In this document: one piece after another, positions 10,561 through 20,716 of the stretch
How the letters are laid out: each line of letters begins with the position of its first letter
How positions within the stretch are numbered: position 1 is the first letter of the stretch
NCBI GenBank assembly: GCA_016719615.1
Contig: JADJYQ010000001.1
Location: forward strand, 62,001 to 126,000
DNA from: Saprospiraceae bacterium
GTDB lineage: Bacteria > Bacteroidota > Bacteroidia > Chitinophagales > Saprospiraceae
Reading direction: 5' to 3'
DNA: 64,000 nucleotides
Position numbers and translations under genes: made by a program
Notes under the pieces: generated by a model
The model's database searches: none
Seen by the model: the letters and a program-made list of their open reading frames with translations, nothing else
What the model was told of the DNA's origin: nothing

Positions 10561-12823
10561 TGAAATCCTTACGTCCTTACGTCCTTACGTCCTTAGACTC
10601 AAAATTAAAAGCGTCACTGCGTTTTTAATAATCAACTTAATTCTTTTCTCTTGCTTGAATGTGCAGGCTCAGGAATCAAATAATTCTTCCGAATGTGAAA
10701 ACTTCAATTCTTTTGCCTATGACTCTGCAATCTTTGATAGCACGCATTTGATTGCGCCGTTTGAAAATGGAATTCTATTTGTGGATTTATCTTCAAAAGA
10801 TAGCCTTGAAATAATTATTGAGAGTCTGGGTCTGGATGCCAATACGAGCTTTGAATTATTGTTTACCGAAAATGATTTCCAGGATACTCTGTATTATTAT
10901 TCAAGGTATCAACAGTTCTATAAAGGAATTAGGTTAGATGGCGGAGGATATACGGTCGAATATATCAGAAACCTAACAGATGATCCTGATAATCCTTGTG
11001 ATAACATTTACTCCATTGCTCCAAGAATTTTGACTGAAATTTCAATAGATACGGCTGCAGATATTTCTTTGCAATCTGCACTAGAATATTTTGAAAGCGA
11101 TACGCTTTATGATTCGGAATTGATCATCACTCATAATTTTTTAAATGAATGTGAATATTTGTTGGTCTGGAGAATTGCTTACAGCGATTCCGTGGGAGGT
11201 AATAAATGTATATTTATTGATGCCAATACAGGAGACTCACTCACTACCATCGATTTGAATGAATACATCGATGCGCCTACTATTACTTACGGCATTCAAA
11301 ACTTAGAAAATCTTGAATCTGGTAATAATTATATTCTTAAGTCACCTGATCAAAGACTGCGAGTACTGGATTTTGATAACACAAGTACTGACCCACACCA
11401 GGGAAGGGGAGGCCCGGCCTATTTTCCAAATTGGAAAGACAAGCCATCTCCCTTCACATCAAATTCAAATACTTCGTGGGGTTCAGAAGCTACAACTTTA
11501 GCTTATCAGGCATTTTATGTTGTGGAGAAAGTACTACCCGAATTCGATGCATTAGGAATTGGTGAAGGGTTTAATGACGTTAGGATTGGAACTTTAACAA
11601 GTTATAATAATTCTTTTGCACAACCTTGGGATGATTTTCAGGCTATATATTTAGGCGGCAACGCCAATGGTGGCCCAACCGCATTATTTGATATTGCAGC
11701 CCACGAATTTGCTCATATCTATTTGCGTAAATTTTTATCTAGTGAAAAATTGGCTGCAGGTTCCTTGCATGAGGGATTGTGTGACATGATTGGAACTTAT
11801 ATAGAATCAAAGATACAATCCCTTGATTGGGCAATAGGAGATGATGATAATCGAACTAGACAAGAATATGATCGAAATCTGCAATCTCCCGGTACTGATT
11901 TTGACTGCTTTACTGAAGTAATAAATTTGACAAATGCTCATCTAAGAGGAAAACCTCTGGGTCATTGGTTTTATTTAATCAGCCAAGGCAAAACATCCCC
12001 GGTGATTCCGGCTCTGGGTTTGGATAAGTCCACAGAAATCGTTTTGGCATCGCTTAAAAACCTGGGGAACCTGAGTGATTACAAAGACCTTATGGAATCG
12101 ACCTTAGCCTATGTATTGAAAAATTATGGCAGATGCTCAGATGAATTCAGGGCTGTGGCTCAATCCTGGGAGTTAATTTGTGTACCTACCGGATATGCAA
12201 ATTCTGGAACCATACCTGATTGTTCTGCGAATATATGCCTAACAGGCAGCTCTATTATTTGCGAAGAATCCGATGCGTTTCAGCTTTGCGCCTGTGGTGC
12301 TTATCCAATGGGTTCCACCTTTAATTGGACGATAATAGGTCCAAAGAGTACCGAATATACTTCACAATTGGGAATGCAGGGAAATAGTCAAACCGGAGGC
12401 CAGTGTTTGACGATCACAGACATACCAAAGTATCCTTATTACCCGCAGTACATCAAAATTTCCATGTATTCGCCAACATTATGTGATGCAGGCATAAGGC
12501 CTTGTATAATATACAAGCTCCTTAAACTGGAAGACTGTAATAATGACGATCCGAATTGTGATTATTTTTCTGAGTTGTCGCGTAAAGAACATAAAACGAA
12601 GATTGGAATTCAAGCAACTTTATTTAAGGACAAGAAGGATGATTGTGCTTTATTAAGAGTTTATGATATTTATGGTCGTCTAATTTTTACAACTAACAAT
12701 TGTTTAATTCAGGGACGGGAAATTCCGTATTCAGGAATTGCGATCTTTAGATTTTCATCAAAAGATGGCAGCTTATTAAAAGTTCAAAAGAGGTATTTGG
12801 TTTATGGCAAAAATATAAAATAG
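10560..12823 (+). CDS. Phase-variable M4-like (thermolysin-type) secreted metalloprotease (assembled in the OFF frame)
   Basis: The long frame has no usual start before TTG 10655, while the promoter-linked ATG at 10560 is out of frame with 3 octamer units. With 2 units the product would begin MKSLRPYVL, then RLKIKSVTAFLIINLILFS, then CLNVQAQ, a clear export signal (an LFSC lipobox is an alternative reading). The body has an N-terminal FTP-like propeptide region and HEFAH at nt 11702-11716. LHEGLCDMIG follows, which supplies the third metal-ligand Glu and downstream Asp expected of M4 peptidases. The last ~70 residues resemble a degenerate sorting domain (LLRVYDIYGRLIFT), lacking the usual YPNP motif. 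It shares its leader and octamer with the 4530 gene, so both are probably surface proteases switched independently. Confidence 0.78.
10566..10589 (+). repeat. Octanucleotide tandem repeat (TCCTTACG x3) at codon 3, likely phase-variation switch
   Basis: Three full units plus a partial one (TCCTTAG) follow ATGAAA. With 3 units the ATG frame stops at TAA 10626-10628 after 22 residues. With 2 or 5 units it would enter the long downstream ORF. Confidence 0.82.
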
Positions 12824-12850
12824 CCTTTCAACTATGCAATATTCTTTGTA

Positions 12851-13537
12851 ATGAAAAACTTTAATATTTTGACTTTGTTTATTTTTTTTGTCAGCACTTG
12901 GTCCGGCAAGATACTTTCTCAAACATATATAGGTCCTGTGTTAGGTTATGATTTTCAAAAGGTTATTTCCACTCGGGATTTTATTAGATTAGACTTAAAA
13001 AATAAAGGATTTGGAAATGGAAGCCCTTTGATAGGAATAAAATTAAAGCAAATATTAATTAACCAGTTTTATCTTCAAATTTCTGCTGATTTTACCCATA
13101 AGCATGTCCGAGGTTTTCCTGATGGAGGATTTTTTCAAGATTTTCTTTACCATTATAACTATTATAAGAATCAGTTTTTATTTACCTATTATTGGAAAAA
13201 AAAATGGAAAATTGGTGGTGGGATAACATACAATATTGTTAATAAACTATATTATGAAGATCTTGAACGTGGCCACATGAGCAATAATAAGGTAAATTAT
13301 ACTGAAAAAGGATGGGTGTTTTTACTTGGGCTAAAATATAATAAATTTGAGTTTGAAGTTTATTATAATAATAGAATCGAAACTCCAATTAGCGGGGAAA
13401 ACATTTATGGCTTTCACTTGCACCAAATTCAATCTTTAGGTCTGCGTGTGAGTTATGATTTTAAGATCTTCGATGCATGTAAGAAAAAGGAAAAACCTGA
13501 ATTGCTACCGGTGAATAAGATGGCAATTGTTGAGTGA
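12851..13537 (+). CDS. Putative outer-membrane beta-barrel protein
   Basis: A 228-residue protein with a signal peptide ending at KILSQ (about residue 24), then alternating aromatic/hydrophobic strands such as FYLQISADFTHKH and QFLFTYYWKKKW typical of small barrels. It ends in a strand LGLRVSYDFKIF followed by a charged tail. It follows the M4-like protease by 27 bp, so the two are probably co-transcribed. A decayed paralog lies downstream (13696-14387). No family was recognised with certainty and the function is unknown. Confidence 0.6.
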   Translation: MKNFNILTLFIFFVSTWSGKILSQTYIGPVLGYDFQKVISTRDFIRLDLKNKGFGNGSPLIGIKLKQILINQFYLQISADFTHKHVRGFPDGGFFQDFLYHYNYYKNQFLFTYYWKKKWKIGGGITYNIVNKLYYEDLERGHMSNNKVNYTEKGWVFLLGLKYNKFEFEVYYNNRIETPISGENIYGFHLHQIQSLGLRVSYDFKIFDACKKKEKPELLPVNKMAIVE

Positions 13538-13695
13538 CGATATTTTGGTCAACATAAAATAATTTACCTGAAACTGTGAATTAATTCAGTGAGGTTCAAT
13601 ATTTCAATTCCTAAGATTGATTGAAAAAATAACAATAAAAGGGCAGATAAGATGATTAATTCAAGACACCACTTCAAAGTTGCCTTAAAACTGTA

Positions 13696-14387
13696 ATGAA
13701 TAACTTAAAAAATCTGGTTTTGTTGTTTATTTTTTTCATGTCATGTTCTAGTCATATTTTTTCCCAAACATATTTGAGTCCCGTCGTAGGTTATGATTTT
13801 CAAAAGTTGCTTCCGCCCCATTAAATTTTATTGACCTAGATTTTAAAAATAAAGGATTTGAAAATTCCAGCCCTTTGATAGGTGTCAATTTAAAGCAAAA
13901 ACTGATTAACAAGTTATACTTTCAAGTTACCAGCGATTTCAACCATAAACACGTCCAGAGCTTTTTTTAAGGAGCGTTTTTTCAAGATTTAATCTTTCAT
14001 TATAACTATGTAAGGAATAACTTCTTCCTTACATATTATTGGAAAAGCAAATGGAAGGTAGATGTAGGCGTGACATACAATATCGTAAACAATCTTTATT
14101 ATGAAGATGAAGAAAACAATTACACGAGTGATCTAAGATATAATTATTCTGAAAAAGGTGTGATGTTCATGCTTGGATGGAAATATAATAAGTTTGAATT
14201 TGAGGCTTATTATTCTAAAAGGCTGGGTACACCTCTATTAGTAGGCGGAACAATTTATGGTTATGAGTTGCATCAGATTCAATCTTTAGGTCTGCGGTTA
14301 AGTTATGACTTTAAGATCTTCGACAGATGCAAGAAAAAGGAAATGCCTGAATTACCGGCGGCAAATAAAATGGCAGTTGTGGACTGA
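13696..14387 (+). pseudogene. Decayed paralog of the preceding barrel-like protein
   Basis: ATG 13696 opens a signal peptide (ending IFSQ) and the same YLSPVVGYDFQK start as the 12851 gene. A frameshift near 13815 then leads to TAA. After shifting frame the homology continues (FIDLDFKNKGFENSSPLIGV) until an in-frame TAA near 13968, and then again to 14387. That is one indel and one nonsense change relative to the intact copy. Because two separate lesions are needed, real decay is more likely than a single sequencing error. Confidence 0.8.
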
Positions 14388-14625
14388 AGTCAGAATAGCA
14401 TAACCATCAAAGTGTAAATCTATTTGCTAAATATGCACAGGGTCAATTCATGTTTGATACTTGTAAGTAAAACACAGGTGAGTAAATCCCAATTTAGTTT
14501 AGTAAATTTAAAAGGGGTATAAATTTTATACATATGCGCAATGTGCAGGGAGGGTATTGGCTTGGAAAATTTGTAAAGGAGTGAGATGAGCAGGACTCCT
14601 GACCCCCTTGATCCCCCTTTTTCCC

Positions 14626-14633
14626 TACTTTTG
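14626..14633 (+). promoter_or_regulatory. Possible -7 element upstream of ligA
   Basis: TACTTTTG fits TAnnTTTG and ends 19 bp before the ATG at 14653. This supports starting ligA at 14653 instead of the upstream in-frame ATC/TTG codons. Confidence 0.45.
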
Positions 14634-14652
14634 CTTCCCACAATTTCATACC

Positions 14653-16770
14653 ATGAAATACAGCGCTGCCGAAATCAAGGAATTCAACAATCAGACCCGC
14701 GAATTTTTGCAGAACCCGTCTGTTACAAACCGTTCTGCTTTGGATCAGTTGAGAGAGTTGATCCGTTTTCACGAATGGCAGTATTATGCCCAGGATAACC
14801 CGCTGATTAGCGATTATGAATACGATCAATTGTATAAATTGCTGGAACGGGTTGAATCAGATCATCCGGATTGGTTTGATGCAGATTCTCCAACGCAAAG
14901 GGTGTCGAGCGACCTCACCGAGAAGTTCGAAACAGTAACACACCTTACCCCCATGCTTTCTCTCGAAAACTCCTATAAATTAGAAGACCTGGAAGCCTTT
15001 GATGCCCGGGTTCGAAAACTATGTGAGTTAAGTGATCAGAATGCGCTTGAATATTTTGCAGAACCCAAATTTGACGGGGGTAGTATTGCTCTGGTTTATG
15101 AGAACGATACCCTGGTCAGGGCCGCCACGCGCGGCGATGGTGCACAAGGGGATGAGATCACCCGAAATGCCCGAACCATGAAATCTGTACCTCTGCATGC
15201 AGCCTTTTCCAAATTCGGTTTGCACCGTGTAGAATTGCGCGGAGAGGCTGTACTCAGTCATAAAAAATTTGCGCTAATCAACCAACAAAGAGAATCGGAT
15301 GGACTGAGTTTATTGGCCAATCCCCGGAATGCAGCTACCGGTGTGCTTCGCGTGAAAGATCCCGCTGAGACGGCTGCACGCGGTTTGGATGTCTTCATCT
15401 TTCAACTCTCCTTCGCAGAAGACAAGGATGGAAATCCGGCCATGAACAAAAGAGCTTCACATTCCGATTGGATGCAGTTGCTGGATCAGTTAGGTTTTAA
15501 AGTAGCCCTTGGCGACCGCAAAGTATGTGCTTCCATCTACGAAGTGGAGGCATTCGTTCAACAATGGGCCGAGCGGCGAGATCATTATACTTATGATATT
15601 GACGGGGTCGTTGTAAAAATCAACGATCTTTCCATTCAGGAACGCTGTGGTTACACAGCGCACCATCCGCGCTGGGCAGTGGCCTATAAGTTTCAGGCCA
15701 AACAAGCTACTTCTGTGTTGAAAGATGTGGAGTTCCAGGTCGGAAAAATCGGGTCCATTACTCCGGTTGCAAAAATTGAACCCGTCCCACTCGCCGGGGT
15801 TACGGTGAGCTCCGTATCCTTGCACAACGAAGATTTTATCCGGCAACGTGACATACATTATGGCGATACAGTTTTGGTAGAAAGGGCAGGTGATGTCATC
15901 CCTTATATCGTCAAAGCATTTCCCGAATTGCGAACCGGTAATGAAAAGCCAATTCAATTTCCAAAAAATTGCCCCGTTTGTGAAACGCCATTGGTTCGCG
16001 AAGAAGACGAAGCTGCCTGGCGTTGTCCGAATTTCCAGTGCGAAGCTCAGAAAGTGCAGCGATTGATTCATCACGTTTCCAAAGATGCCATGGATATCGA
16101 CGGACTCGGAAAATCATTGGTTGAAAGATTTTATGAATTGGGCTGGCTCAATGATATGTCGGATATCTACAATCTCGACTATGAAGCCATTTCCCAATTG
16201 GAAGGAATGGGTGAAAAATCAGCAGCAAAACTCAGTAAATCCATTGAATCGGCAAAAAGCCGACCATTATACAGGCTTTTGCACGGACTATGCATCCACC
16301 ACCTGGGTAAAAAAGTGTCTAAACTTATCGCCGAGCACCTCAGCTATCTTCCCGATCTAAAAAATTGGGACCTCGAACGCTTTACTGCCATCAAAGATGT
16401 AGGCCCGGTAGTTGGGCAAAATGTAATCCAATTTTTTCAGGAGCCCGATAATCTAAGAATGATCGACAGAATGGAACACCTAGGTGTTAACATGCGGCAG
16501 ACCGATGATGACAGGCCCCGGATGAGCGATGAAAATGCGGTTTTGGCGGGCAAAACCATACTGTTTACAGGGACTTTGACGCAATTGGGAAGAAAAGAAG
16601 CGCAGGATTTGGCGGAGAAAAACGGGGCGAAATTACTTTCAGCAGTATCTTCCAATCTTAACATTCTCGTGGTAGGTGAGGATGCTGGGTCAAAGCTTTC
16701 TAAAGCCCAAAAGCTTGGTACGGTCGAAATCTGGACGGAAGAAGAGTTTCTTTCCAAAATTCAGTCATAA
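14653..16770 (+). CDS. ligA: NAD-dependent DNA ligase LigA
   Basis: LigA seals nicks in DNA using NAD+. From ATG 14653 the protein is 705 residues, a normal family length. The adenylation lysine is in EPKFDGG (K139). A C4 zinc finger (CPVC and CPNFQC spaced 21 residues), helix-hairpin-helix repeats (GMGEKSAAKL, IKDVGPVVGQN) and a C-terminal BRCT domain (AGKTILFTGTLTQLGRKEA onward) follow in the standard order. The longer in-frame extension to 14608 begins at a non-ATG codon and is rejected because a -7 element lies inside it. Confidence 0.95.
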   Translation: MKYSAAEIKEFNNQTREFLQNPSVTNRSALDQLRELIRFHEWQYYAQDNPLISDYEYDQLYKLLERVESDHPDWFDADSPTQRVSSDLTEKFETVTHLTPMLSLENSYKLEDLEAFDARVRKLCELSDQNALEYFAEPKFDGGSIALVYENDTLVRAATRGDGAQGDEITRNARTMKSVPLHAAFSKFGLHRVELRGEAVLSHKKFALINQQRESDGLSLLANPRNAATGVLRVKDPAETAARGLDVFIFQLSFAEDKDGNPAMNKRASHSDWMQLLDQLGFKVALGDRKVCASIYEVEAFVQQWAERRDHYTYDIDGVVVKINDLSIQERCGYTAHHPRWAVAYKFQAKQATSVLKDVEFQVGKIGSITPVAKIEPVPLAGVTVSSVSLHNEDFIRQRDIHYGDTVLVERAGDVIPYIVKAFPELRTGNEKPIQFPKNCPVCETPLVREEDEAAWRCPNFQCEAQKVQRLIHHVSKDAMDIDGLGKSLVERFYELGWLNDMSDIYNLDYEAISQLEGMGEKSAAKLSKSIESAKSRPLYRLLHGLCIHHLGKKVSKLIAEHLSYLPDLKNWDLERFTAIKDVGPVVGQNVIQFFQEPDNLRMIDRMEHLGVNMRQTDDDRPRMSDENAVLAGKTILFTGTLTQLGRKEAQDLAEKNGAKLLSAVSSNLNILVVGEDAGSKLSKAQKLGTVEIWTEEEFLSKIQS

Positions 16771-16844
16771 TTTTAAGAAGAATAGCAAACGTTTAAAACT
16801 TTATAACGTTATATCTTGATAACCATTTTAGTGAAGGTCAAACG

Positions 16845-19800
16845 ATGAAAAAAATACTAAGTTTTCTCTTTTTATGCAGTGTATGCATATACCATCTAAA
16901 CGCCCAAAGCGCTTATTGGAAACCCCTGACGGCAAATTTTGCTTCCAGGGCTGGCAGTGATTGGAATAAAGTAAAGGTCACTAGCTATTTTCAACTCGAT
17001 CGCCAGAAGTATGCACAACATTTAATAAATCTTTCGAATGCGGCCGGTCAAGGTGAATTTAATCTGGAACTACCTATGCCAGAAGGTGTTTGGAAGACTT
17101 TCAGGGTCAAAGAATCTCCTGTTATGGAAGCCGAACTGGCTGCTAAATTTCCGGAAATTAAAACTTATGCGGGCCATCATGGCGAATTGTACATGAGAAT
17201 GTCCATTTCTCCCTACAGTTTCCAGGTTTACATCCTCACCCCTGAAGGAGATGTGATCATCGATGCACCCGACAGAAATCGCGATGTGTATGCCATGTTC
17301 AAAGGATCTGACATTCAGTTTGACGAAGCATTCAACTTAAGTTGTGGAACCAAAGACATAGATGCATTAGATAAATCTGAAGAACGCACGCACGAAAAAT
17401 CTTTGCAACCGAGAAGTCCGCAGGGAGCACCCGTGAATTTGAGAACCTACAGACTAGCATTGGCTTGCACCGCTGAATGGGCTCTGGATGGTGGTCGTGG
17501 CGGTGGTAGCGTACCTACAGCTTTGGATAAAATGGTCGCTTCCTTATCTTACATCAATGCCGTTTACGAAAAGGATGTAGCAGTGCATATGAATCTTGTA
17601 GCCAACAATGATAAACTTATATTTCTCGATCCAACTTCTGATCCTTATGGCAATCCAACTTCCGGAGGCGCTTGTTTAGGCCAAAATACGGATGTAGTAA
17701 CCGATGTGATCGGTAGAGCTGCTTATGATATTGGCCACGTTTTTACCAATACCTGCACAGATGTGGGGGGAGTGGCATTCTTAGCTTCTGTTTGTAATGC
17801 CAACAAGGGTGGCGGAGTAACCTGTTGGTACAACACGGATATTGCCTATGTCACACAAAGGATAGCCTGCCATGAAATGGGACACCAATTCAGCGCTTCT
17901 CATACCTTTTCGAATTGTAATGGAAATGAATCCGGAACTTCCTATGAGCCGGGCAGCGGTACCAGTATCATGTCCTATAGTGGTTTATGCGGAGCCGGAT
18001 TAAACGTGGAGACCGGAAATCTGCCACATCCCAATTATTTTCACACGAATTCAGTTGAGAGAATTTATACCTACACGAGAACCGGCGATGGAAGCCGCTG
18101 TGGAGTTCAATCTGCCACAAGTAATAGTTTTCCGGATGCTGAGATTTTATTTCCTGCCGGACTTTATATTCCAATACGAACGCCCTTTCAGTTGAAAGGT
18201 AGTGCAACGGATATGGAAAATGATAACCTCACTTACAACTGGGAACAATACGATGCCGGTGGTTATGGTATGGTTTTAGGAGAACCCTTGCTCGACGTCG
18301 AAGGCCCATTATTTAAGTCAGTATTTCCCGGAAACAATCCCAATAGAATCGTTCCTGTGTGGAATACAATTTTGACCAGAGCCAATTTTGAAAGAACAGA
18401 AGTTTTACCTACGGTAAATCGCAAAATCACTTTTAGATATAACGTTCGCGATAACCATCCCGGTTCGGGAGCAACAACAACCAAACAAACGCATTTCTTT
18501 GCTATAGATTCTGCCGGACCTTTTAAGGTAAGTTTTCCAAACCTCACAACGGATATCCTTTATGCCGGCAAATGCAATCTCATAAGATGGGATGTGGCCA
18601 ATACACATAAAGCTCCTGTGTCTTGTAAGAAAGTCAATATCTATCTGATGCCGAATCGCACCAATCCAAATGTGATGATTCCACTTCTCATGGATACCGA
18701 AAACGATGGCGATGCATTTGTCGAAATCCCCGATAGCCTGGTAGGAATGATTCGCTCCAGAATTCTGGTTGAATCTGCAGATAATATTTTCTTTGATGTT
18801 TCAGATGGTGATATCAGAATCTTTGCCGCAAATAATGTCAATAAAATTCAATTTGGTGTTGCCCCTTCTACATTTGTATTTTGCATACCTGATAAAATTG
18901 ATTTAAATATTCAGGCCTGTGCTTTTGGCAACAATTCCGGAAAACTGAGACTCATGATTAGCGGTGGTCTGCCAGCTGGTGCAGTTTACCAATTTGAAAA
19001 TGATGACTTGCCTTTGATAGGAAATACCAAACTTCAACTTGACTTCAGCAATGTAGCCGAAAGTGGCGTTTACCAATTTGAAGTATGGGCCATCACAGAA
19101 ACAGGTGATACCTTGAGAGAAACCATTGAAATGGATTTGATCAATGTGAATTTTTCAGATCTCAAAACCATTTCTCCGGCCAGTGGACTGGCAGGTTTGC
19201 CGCAATCGCTTGAGTTTAAATGGACAGCTGCTAAAAATGCCTTGAGTTATCGCCTCGAAATTGCAAGTTCACCATCGTTTGGGGCTTCTCTGATTTATAG
19301 TCTTGACGGTATCAAAGACACCGTCATTACTCCGAATGTTTTCTTCAATGAAAGTACTTTACTTTATTGGAGAATTATTCCGGTAAACCGCTGTGGACTG
19401 GGTTCCCCCAGTACCCCTTCGCCATTCCAAACGGTCAATAAAAAATGCGAGTTGACAGATTACCCCGGCAACGTATTGGTGCGCAGTGCTAATAAAACAG
19501 GTTACATGCCTGTACCCATCAGAGGGTCGGGAATTATCAGCGATGTCAATGTCAATGATTTGTTTGCCAACGCTATTGGTGTCAACAGTATCACCCTAAC
19601 ACTCGTTAGTCCGCAGGGTACCCGCGTCAAATTATTTGACCGCAACTGTGGGGTCACGGATTTGTTCGATTGTTCGTTCGATGATGAAGGTTTGCTCAAT
19701 ACCATGAATGGTTGTCCGCCTTCGCAGAAAAAAATAATCAAGCCATTGGAAGCTTTAAACAAATTTAATGGTGAAGACAAAATAGGAGACTGGACCCTTG

Positions 19801-20480
19801 AGGTTGTTACAGACAGATTCCTCAGTGGACAGGCGAATTTTTACGGATTTAAATTAGACATCTGCTCTGAGATTAAAGTCAACAATCCGTTTTTAATTTC
19901 AAATCTTGGACTGCAGATGAATCAAGGCGAATTGCGCAATATTGGTCAGGATAAATTGGAATCTGCTGATACGGGTAATACTGCGACAGAATTGATTTAT
20001 ACAATCGTAGTGATTCCTCAAAAAGGCGATCTCATGTTGAATGGAGTAAAATTGGATTACGGTTCAAAATTTACGCAAAAAGACATCAATGATGGCCGCT
20101 TGAGTTATAAACATACAGGTGCTCCAATGGAGACCGATGGATTTTTATTTATTGTCGAAGATGGAACCGGTGGTTGGTTTGGAACCGATTTTTTCAAAAT
20201 TCAGATTGGTCCGCTTGGCACACAGGATGAACAAATTTTTGAATTTAATGTATTTCCAAATCCGGCAAAAAATAGTGTTCAGTTGAGCTTTTCAGAATCA
20301 TTGGATAAAGATGCACAGCTCAGCGTTTTTGATTTGAGCGGTAAAATGTGGATAAAACAACCTCTGGAATCACGAAGAGCTGAACTCATTGATATTTCAG
20401 CCTTACACGATGGTATTTATATATTCCAGATTCGTTCCGGAAAACAATTCAAAACAGCTAAGTTGGTAGTACAGAGATAG
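16845..20480 (+). CDS. Large secreted metzincin protease with P-domain and T9SS sorting domain
   Basis: This 1,211-residue protein has a signal peptide ending at LNAQ (about residue 21) and a pro-region. A reprolysin-like catalytic domain carries HEMGHQFSASH (HExxHxxxxxH), and SIMSYSGLC follows as the Met-turn. Ig/fibronectin-like segments come next. A proprotein-convertase-type P-domain lies around residues 875-1005 (SPQGTRVKLF, GDWTLEV). A cadherin-like repeat (NDGRLSYKHTG) and a T9SS type A sorting domain (FNVFPNPAKNSVQLSF to the end) finish it. This architecture is common in secreted Bacteroidota proteases. The gene is monocistronic between ligA and an accessory block. Confidence 0.88.
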   Translation: MKKILSFLFLCSVCIYHLNAQSAYWKPLTANFASRAGSDWNKVKVTSYFQLDRQKYAQHLINLSNAAGQGEFNLELPMPEGVWKTFRVKESPVMEAELAAKFPEIKTYAGHHGELYMRMSISPYSFQVYILTPEGDVIIDAPDRNRDVYAMFKGSDIQFDEAFNLSCGTKDIDALDKSEERTHEKSLQPRSPQGAPVNLRTYRLALACTAEWALDGGRGGGSVPTALDKMVASLSYINAVYEKDVAVHMNLVANNDKLIFLDPTSDPYGNPTSGGACLGQNTDVVTDVIGRAAYDIGHVFTNTCTDVGGVAFLASVCNANKGGGVTCWYNTDIAYVTQRIACHEMGHQFSASHTFSNCNGNESGTSYEPGSGTSIMSYSGLCGAGLNVETGNLPHPNYFHTNSVERIYTYTRTGDGSRCGVQSATSNSFPDAEILFPAGLYIPIRTPFQLKGSATDMENDNLTYNWEQYDAGGYGMVLGEPLLDVEGPLFKSVFPGNNPNRIVPVWNTILTRANFERTEVLPTVNRKITFRYNVRDNHPGSGATTTKQTHFFAIDSAGPFKVSFPNLTTDILYAGKCNLIRWDVANTHKAPVSCKKVNIYLMPNRTNPNVMIPLLMDTENDGDAFVEIPDSLVGMIRSRILVESADNIFFDVSDGDIRIFAANNVNKIQFGVAPSTFVFCIPDKIDLNIQACAFGNNSGKLRLMISGGLPAGAVYQFENDDLPLIGNTKLQLDFSNVAESGVYQFEVWAITETGDTLRETIEMDLINVNFSDLKTISPASGLAGLPQSLEFKWTAAKNALSYRLEIASSPSFGASLIYSLDGIKDTVITPNVFFNESTLLYWRIIPVNRCGLGSPSTPSPFQTVNKKCELTDYPGNVLVRSANKTGYMPVPIRGSGIISDVNVNDLFANAIGVNSITLTLVSPQGTRVKLFDRNCGVTDLFDCSFDDEGLLNTMNGCPPSQKKIIKPLEALNKFNGEDKIGDWTLEVVTDRFLSGQANFYGFKLDICSEIKVNNPFLISNLGLQMNQGELRNIGQDKLESADTGNTATELIYTIVVIPQKGDLMLNGVKLDYGSKFTQKDINDGRLSYKHTGAPMETDGFLFIVEDGTGGWFGTDFFKIQIGPLGTQDEQIFEFNVFPNPAKNSVQLSFSESLDKDAQLSVFDLSGKMWIKQPLESRRAELIDISALHDGIYIFQIRSGKQFKTAKLVVQR

Positions 20481-20569
20481 GCTCGGATGTTATTTCTTTG
20501 AATAAATATTAACGCATTGTGCTCTTAAAATACCAAAGCGAATTCGGTTTTTCAGAAATATATAGCATT

Positions 20570-20711
20570 GCCGATAACAAGGTTTTGCAGCTTGGCGAAG
20601 TGGCGGATTTTGAAGCACTTACTTTCAATTTAGCACTAATGTTCATTTGAAAACCAAATGTTCAATTTAGCACTGAACCCACCATTTTGCCAAACTGTTG
20701 TTGTTATAGCC
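20570..20711. repeat. attC-like imperfect palindrome (left)
   Basis: GATAACAAGG at the left end pairs imperfectly with TTGTTATAGCC at the right end. An inner stem joins CAGCTTGGCGAAGTGGCGG to the complement of CCACCATTTTGCCAAACTG. The loop holds two direct copies of TTCAATTTAGCACT and an inverted ATTTG/CAAAT. Size (142 bp), terminal TAACAA/GTTAT motifs and an imperfect long stem resemble integron attC sites. On the minus strand it directly follows the sulfatase gene, as an attC follows its cassette gene. The integron reading is inference. Confidence 0.5.
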
Positions 20712-20716
20712 AGTTT

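Noticed and set aside
14608..14652. Longer LigA start at 14608
   Set aside because: It starts at a non-ATG codon and would cover a -7-like element (14626-14633). ATG 14653 gives the normal family start.
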